Notes under the pieces: generated by a model | What the model saw: only the letters and a program-made list of their open reading frames with translations | What the model was told of the DNA's origin: nothing | Databases searched by the model: none | Shown here: piece by piece, positions 11,265-21,038 of the stretch | How the letters are laid out: every line of letters begins with the position of its first letter | How positions within the stretch are numbered: the stretch's first letter is position 1 | Assembly: GCA_001970955.1 (NCBI GenBank) | Contig: MPUH01000714.1 | Location: forward strand, 1 to 38,667 | Reading direction: 5' to 3' | From: Stentor coeruleus | Lineage: Eukaryota; Ciliophora; Heterotrichea; Heterotrichida; Stentoridae | Length of the DNA: 38,667 nt | Position numbers and translations under genes: made by a program

Positions 11265-11586
11265 AACATTACCACCATTAGTGATGACTAGTTAAAATAA
11301 AGAGAGCTTTTATAATAATTTATTAAGATTTTTAAGCTATTTTGATTATTTGATATGAATGAAAGATAATTATTAATTATGTTATTTTAATAATATACTT
11401 AATATGGATATAAGAGTCAAATCTTATAATCCTTTATGAGATATAATTATAAGTAATTAATGCATGGATTGGTTTTCAAACTAAGTTTATGATGTATGAT
11501 ATAAAGTTATATATTTATTACTTTATAAATATTAAGGGATAAATGGTAGTTTAGATATAATATAGGTAAATATAAATGCTCTATTA
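11265..11586. other. Intergenic, AT-rich
   Basis: 322 bp between the start of the RCC1-GAP gene and the end of the TMEM184-like gene, both on the minus strand. No gene, RNA or clear repeat is seen. Confidence 0.6.
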
Positions 11587-12504
11587 TTAATTAGAAAGCT
11601 TTTCTCTTAATTCAAAATTATTTTTGTAATCATCTAATGGGAATATCAAAAGTAATAAGAAACTCACAATAATCATTTCCGAGCAAAGTAGTAGAGCATT
11701 TGTATATGCGGTAATGTATTCAGCTTCATATTTATCTGTATTAGCTATCAGGTTATTTCTTGAGAAAATCTGTATTATAAGTGGCTGAACTTCTGTAAAT
11801 AATATCGCCAATTTGATTATTATAAACTTGTGCATAACTTTAAGATTTTTCATTAGAGGAAGTTTATTTGTATACAATCCATAATGAAGCAGAGTAAAAA
11901 GAGCAGTAAGAGAAGATATTGAGTTTATTATAGAAAATACCAAAAACACTGATGAGTATTCACCATTCTTTAAATCTGAAGTTCCTGTTACGCCAATAAT
12001 AATCACCCCAGCAATACCTAAGCATATAAGTATAGCACAAGCTTGTAACACAAGGATTTTAACAATCATTAAATATTTCTTAGCCTGTTCTTTGTTTTCA
12101 ATAGGTTTTACTTTAAAACACCCAAGAAACCTAAACTCATTCTCTAAACTTGTAAGGACCTCATAAGCTTTATCTTGACTAAACTCATTATCAGACCCTG
12201 ATTTTATACAGCCAAGCATTCTTTCAACGTAAATCATAAAAGATCCAAGACATAAAGACTTAAAAAGATTGATCAGATATTCAACTCCACGACCTTCTTT
12301 TTCTAATAAAAGTTCAGTCCAAGTTGTCCATCCTATGAATATTGGCATGATGAAAATAATCATTAAATATCTCTGGGCTGAAGGGTAGAAAAAGTTCATT
12401 CTATGTAAAGCTATTGTGTATAAGGTCATAAAACTAACTATTATCAGAATTACAGCAGTCACACCTATGGAAGCGCTTTCTGATAAGTTGTCGTAGTCTA
12501 CCAT
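11587..12504 (-). CDS. TMEM184 / organic solute transporter alpha family protein
   Basis: 305 aa with about seven membrane helices. Family landmarks of OST-alpha/TMEM184 are present in order: an early Q-R-Y-x-x-I-I-x-I-x-P segment (QRYLMIIFIMPIFIGWTTW), an amphipathic loop, ALFTLLHYGLYTNKLPLMKN, then HKFIIIKLAILFTEVQPLII, which corresponds to the conserved KF-x-x-IK-x-x-IF-x-x-x-x-Q block. The length is at the short end for the family. Members act in export or trafficking of organic solutes, or have unknown roles at the plasma or endomembranes; the substrate here cannot be told. The stop is TAA. Confidence 0.75.
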   Translation of the reverse strand: MVDYDNLSESASIGVTAVILIIVSFMTLYTIALHRMNFFYPSAQRYLMIIFIMPIFIGWTTWTELLLEKEGRGVEYLINLFKSLCLGSFMIYVERMLGCIKSGSDNEFSQDKAYEVLTSLENEFRFLGCFKVKPIENKEQAKKYLMIVKILVLQACAILICLGIAGVIIIGVTGTSDLKNGEYSSVFLVFSIINSISSLTALFTLLHYGLYTNKLPLMKNLKVMHKFIIIKLAILFTEVQPLIIQIFSRNNLIANTDKYEAEYITAYTNALLLCSEMIIVSFLLLLIFPLDDYKNNFELREKLSN

Positions 12505-12956
12505 TAAAGTTATTATGCTGTATAATTAAAATCCCTTATTTTCTAAAGACAATCCAACTAATATCCAATAAAAACAGCACAAAATTTCTTACATCTTTAC
12601 TTGAACTTAACCCTAAAAACTTAATATTCACTATTCACTATTTTCTACTACAAAAACCTAACCAGAATCCCAAAAAACTATTTCAATATCTCTATCATCC
12701 TAACCTCTTATCAATAAATCCTAAACCCAAGCAAAAACAATTTTCTTTCAAAACCTTTTCTATAACCATATCTAACAATCATATCCTAATAAATCAAAAA
12801 CATCCTAAATATATCCCATTATAAACCAAAAAAACCATCTTAAAAATCCAAAAAACCATTCTTAAAAAGCCAATAACCTCCAATCATAAATCCCCTCCTA
12901 TAAAATCTAATCACTAACTATATAAAACAAATAAAATTATAATAACATAGGATAAC
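12505..12956. other. Intergenic with extreme C-over-G strand bias
   Basis: 452 bp without a gene. Over 12601-12780 the + strand has 47 C and 3 G by direct count. On the sense strand of the gene ending at 12957 this is a G-rich, C-poor 3' flank. Confidence 0.7.
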
Positions 12957-13694
12957 TCACAATTCACTTATAGGTGAAAGTTTTTCTCCATTCAATAAAT
13001 TTTTTTGGAAATTCTGCAACTCGATTTCCATATCTTCATTTTGAGTTGTTTCAGATAATTGTTCTGAAAGTAGGGATTTTTTTCTTTTTGGGACTTCCAT
13101 AAGAGATTCTATTATAAGCTTATAATTACGAAATGAGTTCTTTTTTTTAAGCATCTCATTGTATTTTTTGTTAAGTTCTTTAATAGATATTTCAATTGTA
13201 GTATCTAAAACAAGCTGCCAGTTGTTGAATAAGAGCTTAAAATTAGGGATTTTAGCATTAAGGAAGTTCTCGTAAGGAAGCATTTCATAATTAAGGCTTA
13301 GTTTGGCTTGGAATGCAGTAAAGTAGGCGAGAAGTCTGGGTCTGAAAAAAGATTCAGTGACTTTTCCTAGTAAAATACTCCAAAATGTTATTTCTAGACC
13401 ATTCATGTGAAAAATTCCTGCAATGTGGCTTATTAGACGATATGCTTTTGAAAAATCCCATGATAATAGTTCTTGAAATTCAAGTGCTAGGCGTTTTAAT
13501 AAGAATTGCCGCTTGCAGTTAGTTCCTTGCTTGTAAAATAATTTATCAAATGAGAGGTATCGAGCTAGCATTACAGGGTCGGACTTTAAAACAAATGTAG
13601 AGGGGTCAGGTGTCATTTCACTTGGAGAGAAAATTGAATCGCACTTAATCTTGATTGTATCGATAAATAATCTAATTTTACGCTTTTCTACCAT
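12957..13694 (-). CDS. Unknown protein, helical
   Basis: 245 aa from the start chosen here (MVEKRKIRLF). The open frame extends 32 codons further to an ATG at 13790, but that stretch is AT-rich, has a low-complexity look and overlaps the divergent gene at 13776, so I prefer the internal Met. The protein is helical with a central hydrophobic segment (HIAGIFHMNGLEITFWSILL) and a charged, Lys-rich C-terminal third. I do not recognise a family. It ends with TGA; no 15-nt GT...AG intron covers that codon, so this is evidence that TGA is a stop in this genome. The divergent spacing to the next gene is 81 bp, so the two probably share a promoter region. Confidence 0.65.
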   Translation of the reverse strand: MVEKRKIRLFIDTIKIKCDSIFSPSEMTPDPSTFVLKSDPVMLARYLSFDKLFYKQGTNCKRQFLLKRLALEFQELLSWDFSKAYRLISHIAGIFHMNGLEITFWSILLGKVTESFFRPRLLAYFTAFQAKLSLNYEMLPYENFLNAKIPNFKLLFNNWQLVLDTTIEISIKELNKKYNEMLKKKNSFRNYKLIIESLMEVPKRKKSLLSEQLSETTQNEDMEIELQNFQKNLLNGEKLSPISEL

Positions 13695-13775
13695 TAATAT
13701 AATATTTTTACTAACTAGATATTTATATACCATAAACATATAGAATGTAAAATTATATTTTGTACATATAACAAT

Positions 13776-15830
13776 ATGACTATTAGTCAAGATAATGCTA
13801 TGCGATCTCTATCACCATTATTCGAATTGCCAAAGACTCATACAGAGCTCATGGAAACATATAAGAGCTGGTCATCTTTCTCACCAAGGGAAAGATACAA
13901 AACCTATAAAACTGATGCTGCAAGTTTAATCATCTCCTGGGTCAAAAGCATTTTGAAAAAAAAGATATGGAAGTGGCGAATGAACTGCAATGACTACATA
14001 AACAAAAAGTTATTTTTCAACACACCCTCTATCAAGCATCAAATCTTCACAGATAGGCGAGTATATCTTCAAGCTGAAAAAGAAAAAAAATACATCAAAA
14101 GCCAAATCCAACAGAAACCCAAGACCGTTTCAAGTTTATTATCACAAAACCCATTACCCTTAAGAAATTCGTATACCCAAAAAATAAAACCTAAATCAGA
14201 AATCCTAAAAGAAACCAATGATCTAAAATCCAAAATCAAAAGTATCCAAAAACTAGCAAATGTCCTAAAATTTTCAGTTAATTATCGCTATATGGATTTT
14301 TATCTTATCCTACTTAAAGTATCAAAAAGTTATTGGGTAGGAAAAAAACTAACAAAAATGTTTTTATCTATGATTAAAATAAGAATCGAATATTTACTTG
14401 TGAATATTAAAGGTAAATCTGGTATGAGTATATGGACTAATTATAAAGTTTTGACTATTAAGCCTGAAAGAAGTATAACACTTGAAACATCTATCAATTT
14501 TTCACCTAAATCAAGATTTTCTGATAATAGTAAGCCTAAGATTTTTAGTGATAGGCTGAGATATGAAGGGAATTCTATAGGAAGTGAATCTAGTGTAGTT
14601 GAGTTTGAAAATGGCCTGTTGAGGAAGAAGTCGAAGAATTCTGATACGCTTGAAAATAGCTATGAGAGTGAAGATAGGGTGTTGAGAATTAGTAGGGATA
14701 AAGGTTTTAAGGATGAAAATAAAGTTGTAAATGAGAGTTTTAGAAAGAGTTTTGAAGTTAAAGATAGAGATAAACTTGTAAAACTGTTTCGGATAATCAA
14801 CAGATTCAACAAATACAAAAATTCGATGCTTTTCAAGTTATGGTATAAAAAATCTGCTAATTTAAAACTTTTACGTATCAGCCTAAGGAACTTTACCAAA
14901 ACCCTTACCCATATAAACAACTCTACTAAAAACTCATTACTTTCCTACAGCTTTCAATTAATTTACTATTATTCCTCACACTTAAAATCCATATCAAAAC
15001 TTTCCTCTCTTCATTCATCCTATATAAAAAAATACTATTCCCACCTTATAAAATATTCTTACCAATCCTCATCTCTAAAAAAAATATTCTCTCTATACTC
15101 ATCCCTCATATCTAAAGTCCAAAAAATATCCTTTACTTCCCTAAAATCTTATTCAAAATACCAAAAAGCTAAAAAAAAACTTCAAAACCTTCAAAAAAAC
15201 TCAATTCGTATAATTACCTACGTCCTTAAAGCCTATCTTTCTCTACACAAATCTCTAGCTTTTGAGTCAATACGTAACTTTTCTATATCAAAACATAAAT
15301 CCTATATGAAAACAATATCTTCATCTCTAAACACTTTATTATCTTTTATATCTAAAAGAAAAGCATCAACTAAGCAAAAAGCTTTTGATATTATAAAAAA
15401 ATACTCATCTCTAACCTATTATCTATCAATAAACCTCCCTATAGCAAAAAATCATAGAAAAAAACACCTTCTTATAACAACTTATAAACAATGGGCTAAT
15501 CTTAGAAATAAAAATAAAAAGCTTTGTAGAGCTTTCGAAATACTTGGAATAGTCGTAGCAGGTCACAAAGTTGATTATTTTTCATATCTAAAAATGCCAT
15601 ACAACATAAGTTACTACAAGACAAAATCATATAAAATCCTTCTCAAACTTGTTAAAATTTTCTATACCAAGCATCAAAACAATATCTCTAAAGGACTTTT
15701 AAAATGGAAACTTAGCAAAGTTCTAGGGATAAAACTTGTGAAAACAGTGGCGATACTTAAAAAAACCTTGTTTATGACCTTATGGAATTCATGGCAAAGT
15801 CTAATCATATTTACTGATTTAAGTAATTAA
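13776..15830 (+). CDS. Basic Trp-repeat protein, possibly Sfi1-like
   Basis: 684 aa, very basic, helical. Short tryptophan-containing helices recur (IIWVKSILKKKIWKWR-like, MSIWTNYKVL, MLFKLWYKKSANL, TTYKQWANLRNK, GLLKWKLSKVL, MTLWNSWQSL). Sfi1-type centrin-binding repeats have such spaced W-containing helices, and heterotrichs use centrin/Sfi1 fibres for contraction, so this is a reasonable but weak guess. Residues ~250-335 are charged (E, D, R, G). Residues ~375-560 consist almost only of S, K, Y, L, I and T. Base composition on the coding strand flips at the boundary, from G-rich/C-poor to almost G-free. The stop TAA lies only 26 bp from the next start. Confidence 0.75.
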   Translation: MTISQDNAMRSLSPLFELPKTHTELMETYKSWSSFSPRERYKTYKTDAASLIISWVKSILKKKIWKWRMNCNDYINKKLFFNTPSIKHQIFTDRRVYLQAEKEKKYIKSQIQQKPKTVSSLLSQNPLPLRNSYTQKIKPKSEILKETNDLKSKIKSIQKLANVLKFSVNYRYMDFYLILLKVSKSYWVGKKLTKMFLSMIKIRIEYLLVNIKGKSGMSIWTNYKVLTIKPERSITLETSINFSPKSRFSDNSKPKIFSDRLRYEGNSIGSESSVVEFENGLLRKKSKNSDTLENSYESEDRVLRISRDKGFKDENKVVNESFRKSFEVKDRDKLVKLFRIINRFNKYKNSMLFKLWYKKSANLKLLRISLRNFTKTLTHINNSTKNSLLSYSFQLIYYYSSHLKSISKLSSLHSSYIKKYYSHLIKYSYQSSSLKKIFSLYSSLISKVQKISFTSLKSYSKYQKAKKKLQNLQKNSIRIITYVLKAYLSLHKSLAFESIRNFSISKHKSYMKTISSSLNTLLSFISKRKASTKQKAFDIIKKYSSLTYYLSINLPIAKNHRKKHLLITTYKQWANLRNKNKKLCRAFEILGIVVAGHKVDYFSYLKMPYNISYYKTKSYKILLKLVKIFYTKHQNNISKGLLKWKLSKVLGIKLVKTVAILKKTLFMTLWNSWQSLIIFTDLSN

Positions 15831-15856
15831 TCATTTTACAAATAATAGTATTAAAT

Positions 15857-17477
15857 ATGGGAGCATGTTGTCAAACAAATCAACCTTTAGAAAAATACGA
15901 TACTATTGCGAATATGAAACTTGAGCAATGGTATATCGGTAATGATTTCTTTGATGGGTTTACTTTTAACCGAAACATCCAATTAGATGAAAATAATTCC
16001 TTTCAGAAATTCTTAAGGCAAGGATGGAAAGGTAAAGATCTTCATACTTCCCCTCCTCCAAGAAATTGTATTGCTTCATTCAATACTAAAAACCATGCTG
16101 ATTTAAATTATTCAATACAAAAGTAATCACTAAATAGAGGTGTTCCTAATTATCTTATAAGAGAAGTTGTTCTTAAACTTGTCACTTTTGATGATGACCT
16201 TGCGAGGAATAACTATGGGGAAATTTTAGAATGTTTAGAACCTTTACCTGATTTTGTTAACCTCCCAGCGACACTTGAACCTTTTTTTGGTAGAAGGGAT
16301 TTGAATAATGTATTTTTGACTTCAATTGGTATTGTTAGTTGCAAAAGAATATTACATACAATTAAAATGACTATGACAGAAATTAAAGTTTGTATTTTAC
16401 TTCCAAGGGTTACTCAGTTAATGTTGTGGTTTTTAAAAGAACATGAAGTATTTCAAGTCATTCAAGTGTTGCTTAATGAAAGCAAAGGGACACAAATGTG
16501 TGAGAAGTATAGTTTACATTTCCCTTTTGGGTTAGAGAAATTTAAAGAAATAGCGAGGATTATTTGTAAACATTTGGAACAGGAAGATAATAAAAAGCTT
16601 AGGATTGTTATCAAAGATGTGATGTATAATTTTTTGGTAGGATATATTTCTCCATCATTTTATTCAATTGTCCTTATGTACTTTCTAGCAGATGGAATGG
16701 GAGGTTTTATTCGTTTTGTAGTATCGCTTTTCAAACTTTGCTGGCCTGGGATAAATCCTTGCTTTTCTTCTGAATGTTCACGTGAAGAACTTATTTTTAA
16801 AGTTAGAGAAATATGTAAAAACACTTCAGATATTGCAAGTATCATGAAAGTAAATTATTATATAGAATGCTTATAAGGTAGTATTAGATATACCTGATAA
16901 CAATTCAGTTTCAAGCATAAGTTCAGGAGAAGACCTTACACTTTACACACCGATCTTTGACGGTGCTTCTAAAATCATTGAAAACCCTGAAGAAATCCAA
17001 GCTTTATGTTCTTATATCCCACAAAAATACCTAAAACACAATATAAGCCTTAGGTTTTCCATACATAAAACTGGCTTTGAGTCTCAAAAATTCGTCGATG
17101 CATTCACTGGGATTATTGGCCCATCAATACTCCTTATAGAAACTTATAAAAAAAAAGTTGTTGGGATATTTTTAGATAAAAGCATTGAAGATATGGAAGA
17201 TATTGAAGATTCTGACTCATGTCTTTTTGTCTTAAGACCAGATTTCAAAGTATTTAACCATATTAAAGGAGAAAAATTTAGAGTGTCTGTAGATTTGAAA
17301 AATGGATTTATTGTTAGTGATTCAAATAAGTGAGATATATTTAGGGATATGTGTTTAATGGTTGGTGCTGGTCTTAGTAATGCTTTTACTGCTGAGTCTA
17401 AAACATTTTGTTCGCCGAAATTAGCAAAGTCAGAAGAGTTTTTGATTTATGATTTAGAATTATTTGAGTTAGCATAA
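15857..17477 (+). CDS. TBC1D24-like TBC-TLDc protein, three tiny introns
   Basis: 524 aa after removing introns at 16123-16137, 16850-16865 and 17330-17344. The N-terminus MGACCQ is a textbook dual-acylation signal: Gly2 for myristoylation, Cys4/Cys5 for palmitoylation. A TBC domain (residues ~85-320) begins with GVPNYLIREVVLKLV and follows TBC1D24/Skywalker closely, including ILLPRVTQLMLWFLKEHEVF, SFYSIVLMYFLADG and the exon-junction segment IASIM-KNAYKV. A TLDc domain (~350-524) carries IFDGASKIIENPEEI, GPSILLIETYKKKVVGIF, the CLMVGAG block and EFLIYDLELFELA at the end. TBC1D24-type proteins act on Rab/ARF6-linked vesicle traffic and bind phosphoinositides. The canonical IxxDxxR and YxQ catalytic motifs are not visible, as in that subgroup. 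The stop is TAA. Confidence 0.9.
16123..16137 (+). other. 15-nt intron 1 of the TBC-TLDc gene
   Basis: GTAATCACTAAATAG, with an in-frame TAA. Splicing joins ...YSIQK-GVPNYLIREVV..., giving a clean start to the TBC domain. Confidence 0.93.
16850..16865 (+). other. 16-nt intron 2 of the TBC-TLDc gene
   Basis: GTAAATTATTATATAG. It is 16 nt, so it shifts the frame if left in. Removal joins IASIMK to NAYKVVLDIPD and opens the TLDc-coding frame. Confidence 0.92.
17330..17344 (+). other. 15-nt intron 3 of the TBC-TLDc gene
   Basis: GTGAGATATATTTAG, containing an in-frame TGA. The alternative is TGA read as Trp. Splicing gives SDSNK-DMCLMVGAG, which aligns without a gap to the corresponding TLDc strand of TBC1D24, whereas read-through adds five residues. 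Confidence 0.8.
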
Positions 17478-17575
17478 TAAGTTGATTTTGGGATTTTAAG
17501 ATTTCTAGGCAAATTTGGAAATTTTATATGATAGTTGCATTGTATTTGTATTTATCTAATATATAAACATAGTAA

Positions 17576-19363
17576 ATGGAAAGACCAAGAACTACCCTAG
17601 CCCGTGTTGACCAAGATGAATCATTTCTATTCAAGCAGCGCAGCGGGGGGTTAAACTGGAGGGAAATACAAAATCTCGATCTTGATCAAATGATTCACTG
17701 TGGAGATATAAGCAAACTATCTGAACTTCTGGAAAACATAACATATTCCACAATAGACAAAACTGATTTAGAAAGATACCCTGACACTTTCATAATCAAA
17801 CTTTTAAAGCTTTCACAATTCGCCTTAGAAGTCCTACAAGAAGAGAAGCTCAAACTCGAAGAAGTAAACAAAGAAATAAGCCAAGAAAAAAACATAGTTC
17901 AAAAATCTTCAAAAGATTTAGAAGAGAAAATTGAAATCCACACACAAAAAATCAAAACTCTAAACAGACAAATGCAACATAAACATAAAACCCTATCAAC
18001 TTATGAATACTTACTAAAAGACCCGGCAACAATGAATTATATGAACAGAGCCATAAACAAAGATAAAGCGGTCAAATGTCAAGAATGTTCTAAAGCATTT
18101 TTAAATCATGATTATTACTTAAAACACTATGAACGAAGACATGCTGTACAATCCCGACCACAAACAGCCCCATTATTAGATGTACAAAATATGAAAAACA
18201 CTTTAGAAGAACAGTTGGCGATGATTAAAATGCAACAAGAAAAAGAAATAAATGAATTCAAATCAACAATCCAACAACAATTAACAGAAATCAAAAATGC
18301 TAAAACCCAAGTTTTTGAAACAGCCCCTCTACAAAATCAAGAGTTTCTAAGATTATCATCCATGATAGAAACTCATAGAAAAGAACTTTTGGAGATAAGA
18401 TTCAAACAAAGACAACAAGAGGATATTATGAGAAGAAAAGAAGATGAAATTAGAAGACTAGAAATGGAAAACCAAAAACTCTTGAGAAACAAAGAAAAAC
18501 TTGATAATAAAATCAAAACAACAAAACTCATGGATAGTCATAAATATAGAAAATCTCCACTTAAGGAAGATACAAGGCTTTCAATAGATGTAAATTCATA
18601 TAAAAAATCTAAACTAAGAACCGAATCAGGTGAGACAAATGTTGTGAATGTTTGGAATGAGTTGATAAAAGATAATATTAAACAGGAAATAGAAGTTGAT
18701 CATTCAAAAGATGAGGAAATGGAAAAAAGAGAACTTTTCACCCCGTATAGTGAAAGGATGAGTCCAACATTTAAAGATTATGAAGGGCCTTCTGAGTATG
18801 TTTTACCTTTAGAATCCCCTGAACCACATCATATAATCCAAGCAGCTAAAGTTCTTGGAATAGACCCTGTTAAAGAAACCCAATATTTGTATTTAGCCAC
18901 TGAATTCCTTAAAACTCCTATACCTAAAGCTTGGATCGCAAGTAAAGTTGGAGAAAGTACTGTTTTTAAACATAAAGAAACAGGAGAAGTTAGAGATACA
19001 CATCCAGGTATTGAGTTTTTCAAAGCACTTTATAGGAATAAAAAGAATAAAAAACATATAACTTTTGATAAGGTTAAAACTATTATAAAACTACCTGGGA
19101 TGAAATTTTTGACTCAGAAATATGTTGAAGGGATTTTTGTGTTTTTCAAACCAGATGATCAAGTTTTTTCTACACATAAACTCATGCTTAAAGAAAAAGT
19201 TCAAACAGCTTTGGATAAAATGAAAAATATATCGACTCAACAGTTAAATAAAATTAATGAGGAACGTGAAAAAATTTTTAGTGAAAGAGGAGGGGAGTAT
19301 AGAAGGGCAAATGAAATTATTAACTCAGAATTATTGACTATTTATAATAAACTTAAGGCTTAA
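17576..19363 (+). CDS. DZIP1-like zinc-finger coiled-coil protein with CEP164-like WW module
   Basis: 595 aa. The N-terminus matches DZIP1/DZIP1L: F-x-x-R...LNWREIQNLDLDQMI (residues ~27-40), a helical domain with FIIKLLKLSQFALEVL, then a single C2H2 finger (about 166-190; CQEC, HYERRH). A long coiled coil occupies ~200-320. DZIP1 acts in the ciliary transition zone/basal body and Hedgehog signalling in animals. Residues ~421-490 form a second module: VLGIDPVKE, LYLATEFLKTPIPKAW, HKETGEVRDTHPGIEFFKALY. It follows the N-terminal WW region of CEP164 (IGIDP, PLPxxW, TGExxxxHPxDEYY), except that the second signature Trp is replaced in VRDTHP. CEP164 is a distal-appendage protein. Basal-body or transition-zone location is therefore likely. 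No intron. The stop is TAA. Confidence 0.85.
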   Translation: MERPRTTLARVDQDESFLFKQRSGGLNWREIQNLDLDQMIHCGDISKLSELLENITYSTIDKTDLERYPDTFIIKLLKLSQFALEVLQEEKLKLEEVNKEISQEKNIVQKSSKDLEEKIEIHTQKIKTLNRQMQHKHKTLSTYEYLLKDPATMNYMNRAINKDKAVKCQECSKAFLNHDYYLKHYERRHAVQSRPQTAPLLDVQNMKNTLEEQLAMIKMQQEKEINEFKSTIQQQLTEIKNAKTQVFETAPLQNQEFLRLSSMIETHRKELLEIRFKQRQQEDIMRRKEDEIRRLEMENQKLLRNKEKLDNKIKTTKLMDSHKYRKSPLKEDTRLSIDVNSYKKSKLRTESGETNVVNVWNELIKDNIKQEIEVDHSKDEEMEKRELFTPYSERMSPTFKDYEGPSEYVLPLESPEPHHIIQAAKVLGIDPVKETQYLYLATEFLKTPIPKAWIASKVGESTVFKHKETGEVRDTHPGIEFFKALYRNKKNKKHITFDKVKTIIKLPGMKFLTQKYVEGIFVFFKPDDQVFSTHKLMLKEKVQTALDKMKNISTQQLNKINEEREKIFSERGGEYRRANEIINSELLTIYNKLKA

Positions 19364-19658
19364 AGAGGAAATTTAGTTATAATAAACTGAGATATTTAAG
19401 TTAGAAATGGTTTTATTGGATTTTTTTTTTTAAAGGTAAGAATAAAAATTTGATTAATGGATGACTTTTATATGGTTTAAGTTGGATTTTTTTTGAATTT
19501 TTATTGTGGATGATATGATATGTTTATAAATTAATTAATGAAAGGTTTGAAAATAAAATTAGTTTGATTGCGTTGGTGGATTTAGATAAAGGTTTATAAT
19601 AAATTTATTCATTTCCTGAAAAATATTGTAAGTAACAACCTACTCTTAAAAGTTACAA

Positions 19659-21038
19659 ATGATTAATTCAGTAATAGGCCAACGGTTCGAAGTCAGAAAA
19701 AAACTGCATAAAAACTCTGGCTATAAAGTTTACAAAGGAATAGATTCAAAGAACAACTCAAAGGTAGTTATCAAAATCGATTGTGGAACTTCTAGGTTTT
19801 CATACGTTCAACATGAAATTAAAATACTTAATGCATTAGTCTCAACACCTGGGATCCATAGGGTTATAGACAAAGGTGTTCATTTAGGAAATAACTATTT
19901 GATAACACAATATCTAGGAAAGCATTTGGCTGGAAAAGCAAAATCTTGGGATTATAAACTAAGCCTTGGGTGTGTACTAAAAATCGCTGAAGAAATTTTC
20001 TTAAAAATAGAATTCCTTCATAGAGCTGGCTATATTCATAGGTTTATAAAGCCAGAAAAAATATTAACAGGATATCACTCATTATCTCAGTCTTTACACC
20101 TTATTGGATATAGATATGCAGTTAAAGGAAATAAAAAAGAAAAATTAGGTCAATATGTCTTAAGCCCCAAACCTCATACATATTCACCAATTGGTTCTCT
20201 CAAAAAACTTCCATACCAGCCACAATTCGATATAGAAAGCGCAATGTATATTCTTATACATTTTTATAGTGGAAGTCTTCCATGGCTTATAACTAGCTGC
20301 ACTTCTGATATACAAATGAATGAAATAAAAGAAAATACAAATTTGGGTAAATTATGCAAAAATTGCCCAATAGAATTTCTAAACATTCTAAGATATGTCA
20401 GAAGCTTAAGACATTCCCAGGAACTTAATTATGATATAATAAGGAATTCTATAAAGTGTCTAGTTCTGAGAATAAAAATGCCTTTACACTACGATTGGAA
20501 CATCATTGAAAAAAAACCGATTCTACCAAATTATTATCAAAAATCACGTTCTCTTTCTCAAGATATCCAAAACTTTGAGAATAAATCTGATGAAGACCAT
20601 GATAATATAAAAATCTTCAAGTATAAAAAACATTTTTTATCCAAAAATGTTCCAGTTATAACTATAACAAAACCTCAGTTTGCTGGTAAAACTGAAGATG
20701 CTTTAGAACCTTGTTCTGGATTTTTTGTTTCTGATTATGAAGATGAGCCAAGTTCAAGGATTTTATATAGCCCTGATATTTTATCTCCTCAAGATTCTGT
20801 ACATATGAAAGTAAAAGATTATAATTTGATTCAAAATGATGTAATTATTGAAGAAAAACAAGAAAACTATCAAAAAAGCTATGAAAGTCGAGGTGAAACA
20901 TGTGACTGTAGTTATAAAGAACATTTGTGTTGTTGTATAAAAAATGGTTTGACAGTAAAAAATACGAAAATTATTAAGTTGCCTGATAGAAATAGAATCA
21001 AAATGATTAAAAAAGAAATTTTAGATACTCTAGCATAA
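19659..21038 (+). CDS. CK1-family pseudokinase A
   Basis: 459 aa with an N-terminal kinase fold (residues ~5-290) of casein-kinase-1 type: glycine-loop remnant, VVIKID with the VAIK lysine (~38), EIKILNAL, LGKHL, IEFLHRAGYIH, DIESAMYILIHFYSGSLPW. The catalytic loop reads YIHRFIKPEKIL, so the HRD aspartate is Phe (~128). The DFG position reads LIGYRYA, without Asp. The glycine loop (KKLHKNSGYKVYKG) is also degenerate. No phosphotransfer by the usual mechanism is expected; a scaffold or regulatory role is inferred. The C-terminal 170 residues are polar, include a CDCSYKEHLCCC cluster, and end in IIKLPDRNRIKMIKKEILDT, a tail shared with the next gene. Confidence 0.85.
   Translation: MINSVIGQRFEVRKKLHKNSGYKVYKGIDSKNNSKVVIKIDCGTSRFSYVQHEIKILNALVSTPGIHRVIDKGVHLGNNYLITQYLGKHLAGKAKSWDYKLSLGCVLKIAEEIFLKIEFLHRAGYIHRFIKPEKILTGYHSLSQSLHLIGYRYAVKGNKKEKLGQYVLSPKPHTYSPIGSLKKLPYQPQFDIESAMYILIHFYSGSLPWLITSCTSDIQMNEIKENTNLGKLCKNCPIEFLNILRYVRSLRHSQELNYDIIRNSIKCLVLRIKMPLHYDWNIIEKKPILPNYYQKSRSLSQDIQNFENKSDEDHDNIKIFKYKKHFLSKNVPVITITKPQFAGKTEDALEPCSGFFVSDYEDEPSSRILYSPDILSPQDSVHMKVKDYNLIQNDVIIEEKQENYQKSYESRGETCDCSYKEHLCCCIKNGLTVKNTKIIKLPDRNRIKMIKKEILDTLA

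Noticed and set aside
13695-13790. N-terminal 32-codon extension of the minus-strand gene at 12957
   Set aside because: AT-driven residue content and overlap with the divergent gene start at 13776; the internal Met at 13694 is more credible.
17331-17333. TGA codon read as tryptophan (Blepharisma-type code)
   Set aside because: It lies inside a perfect 15-nt GT...AG intron, splicing gives a better TLDc alignment, a TGA serves as stop at 12957-12959, and all other Trp codons seen are TGG.
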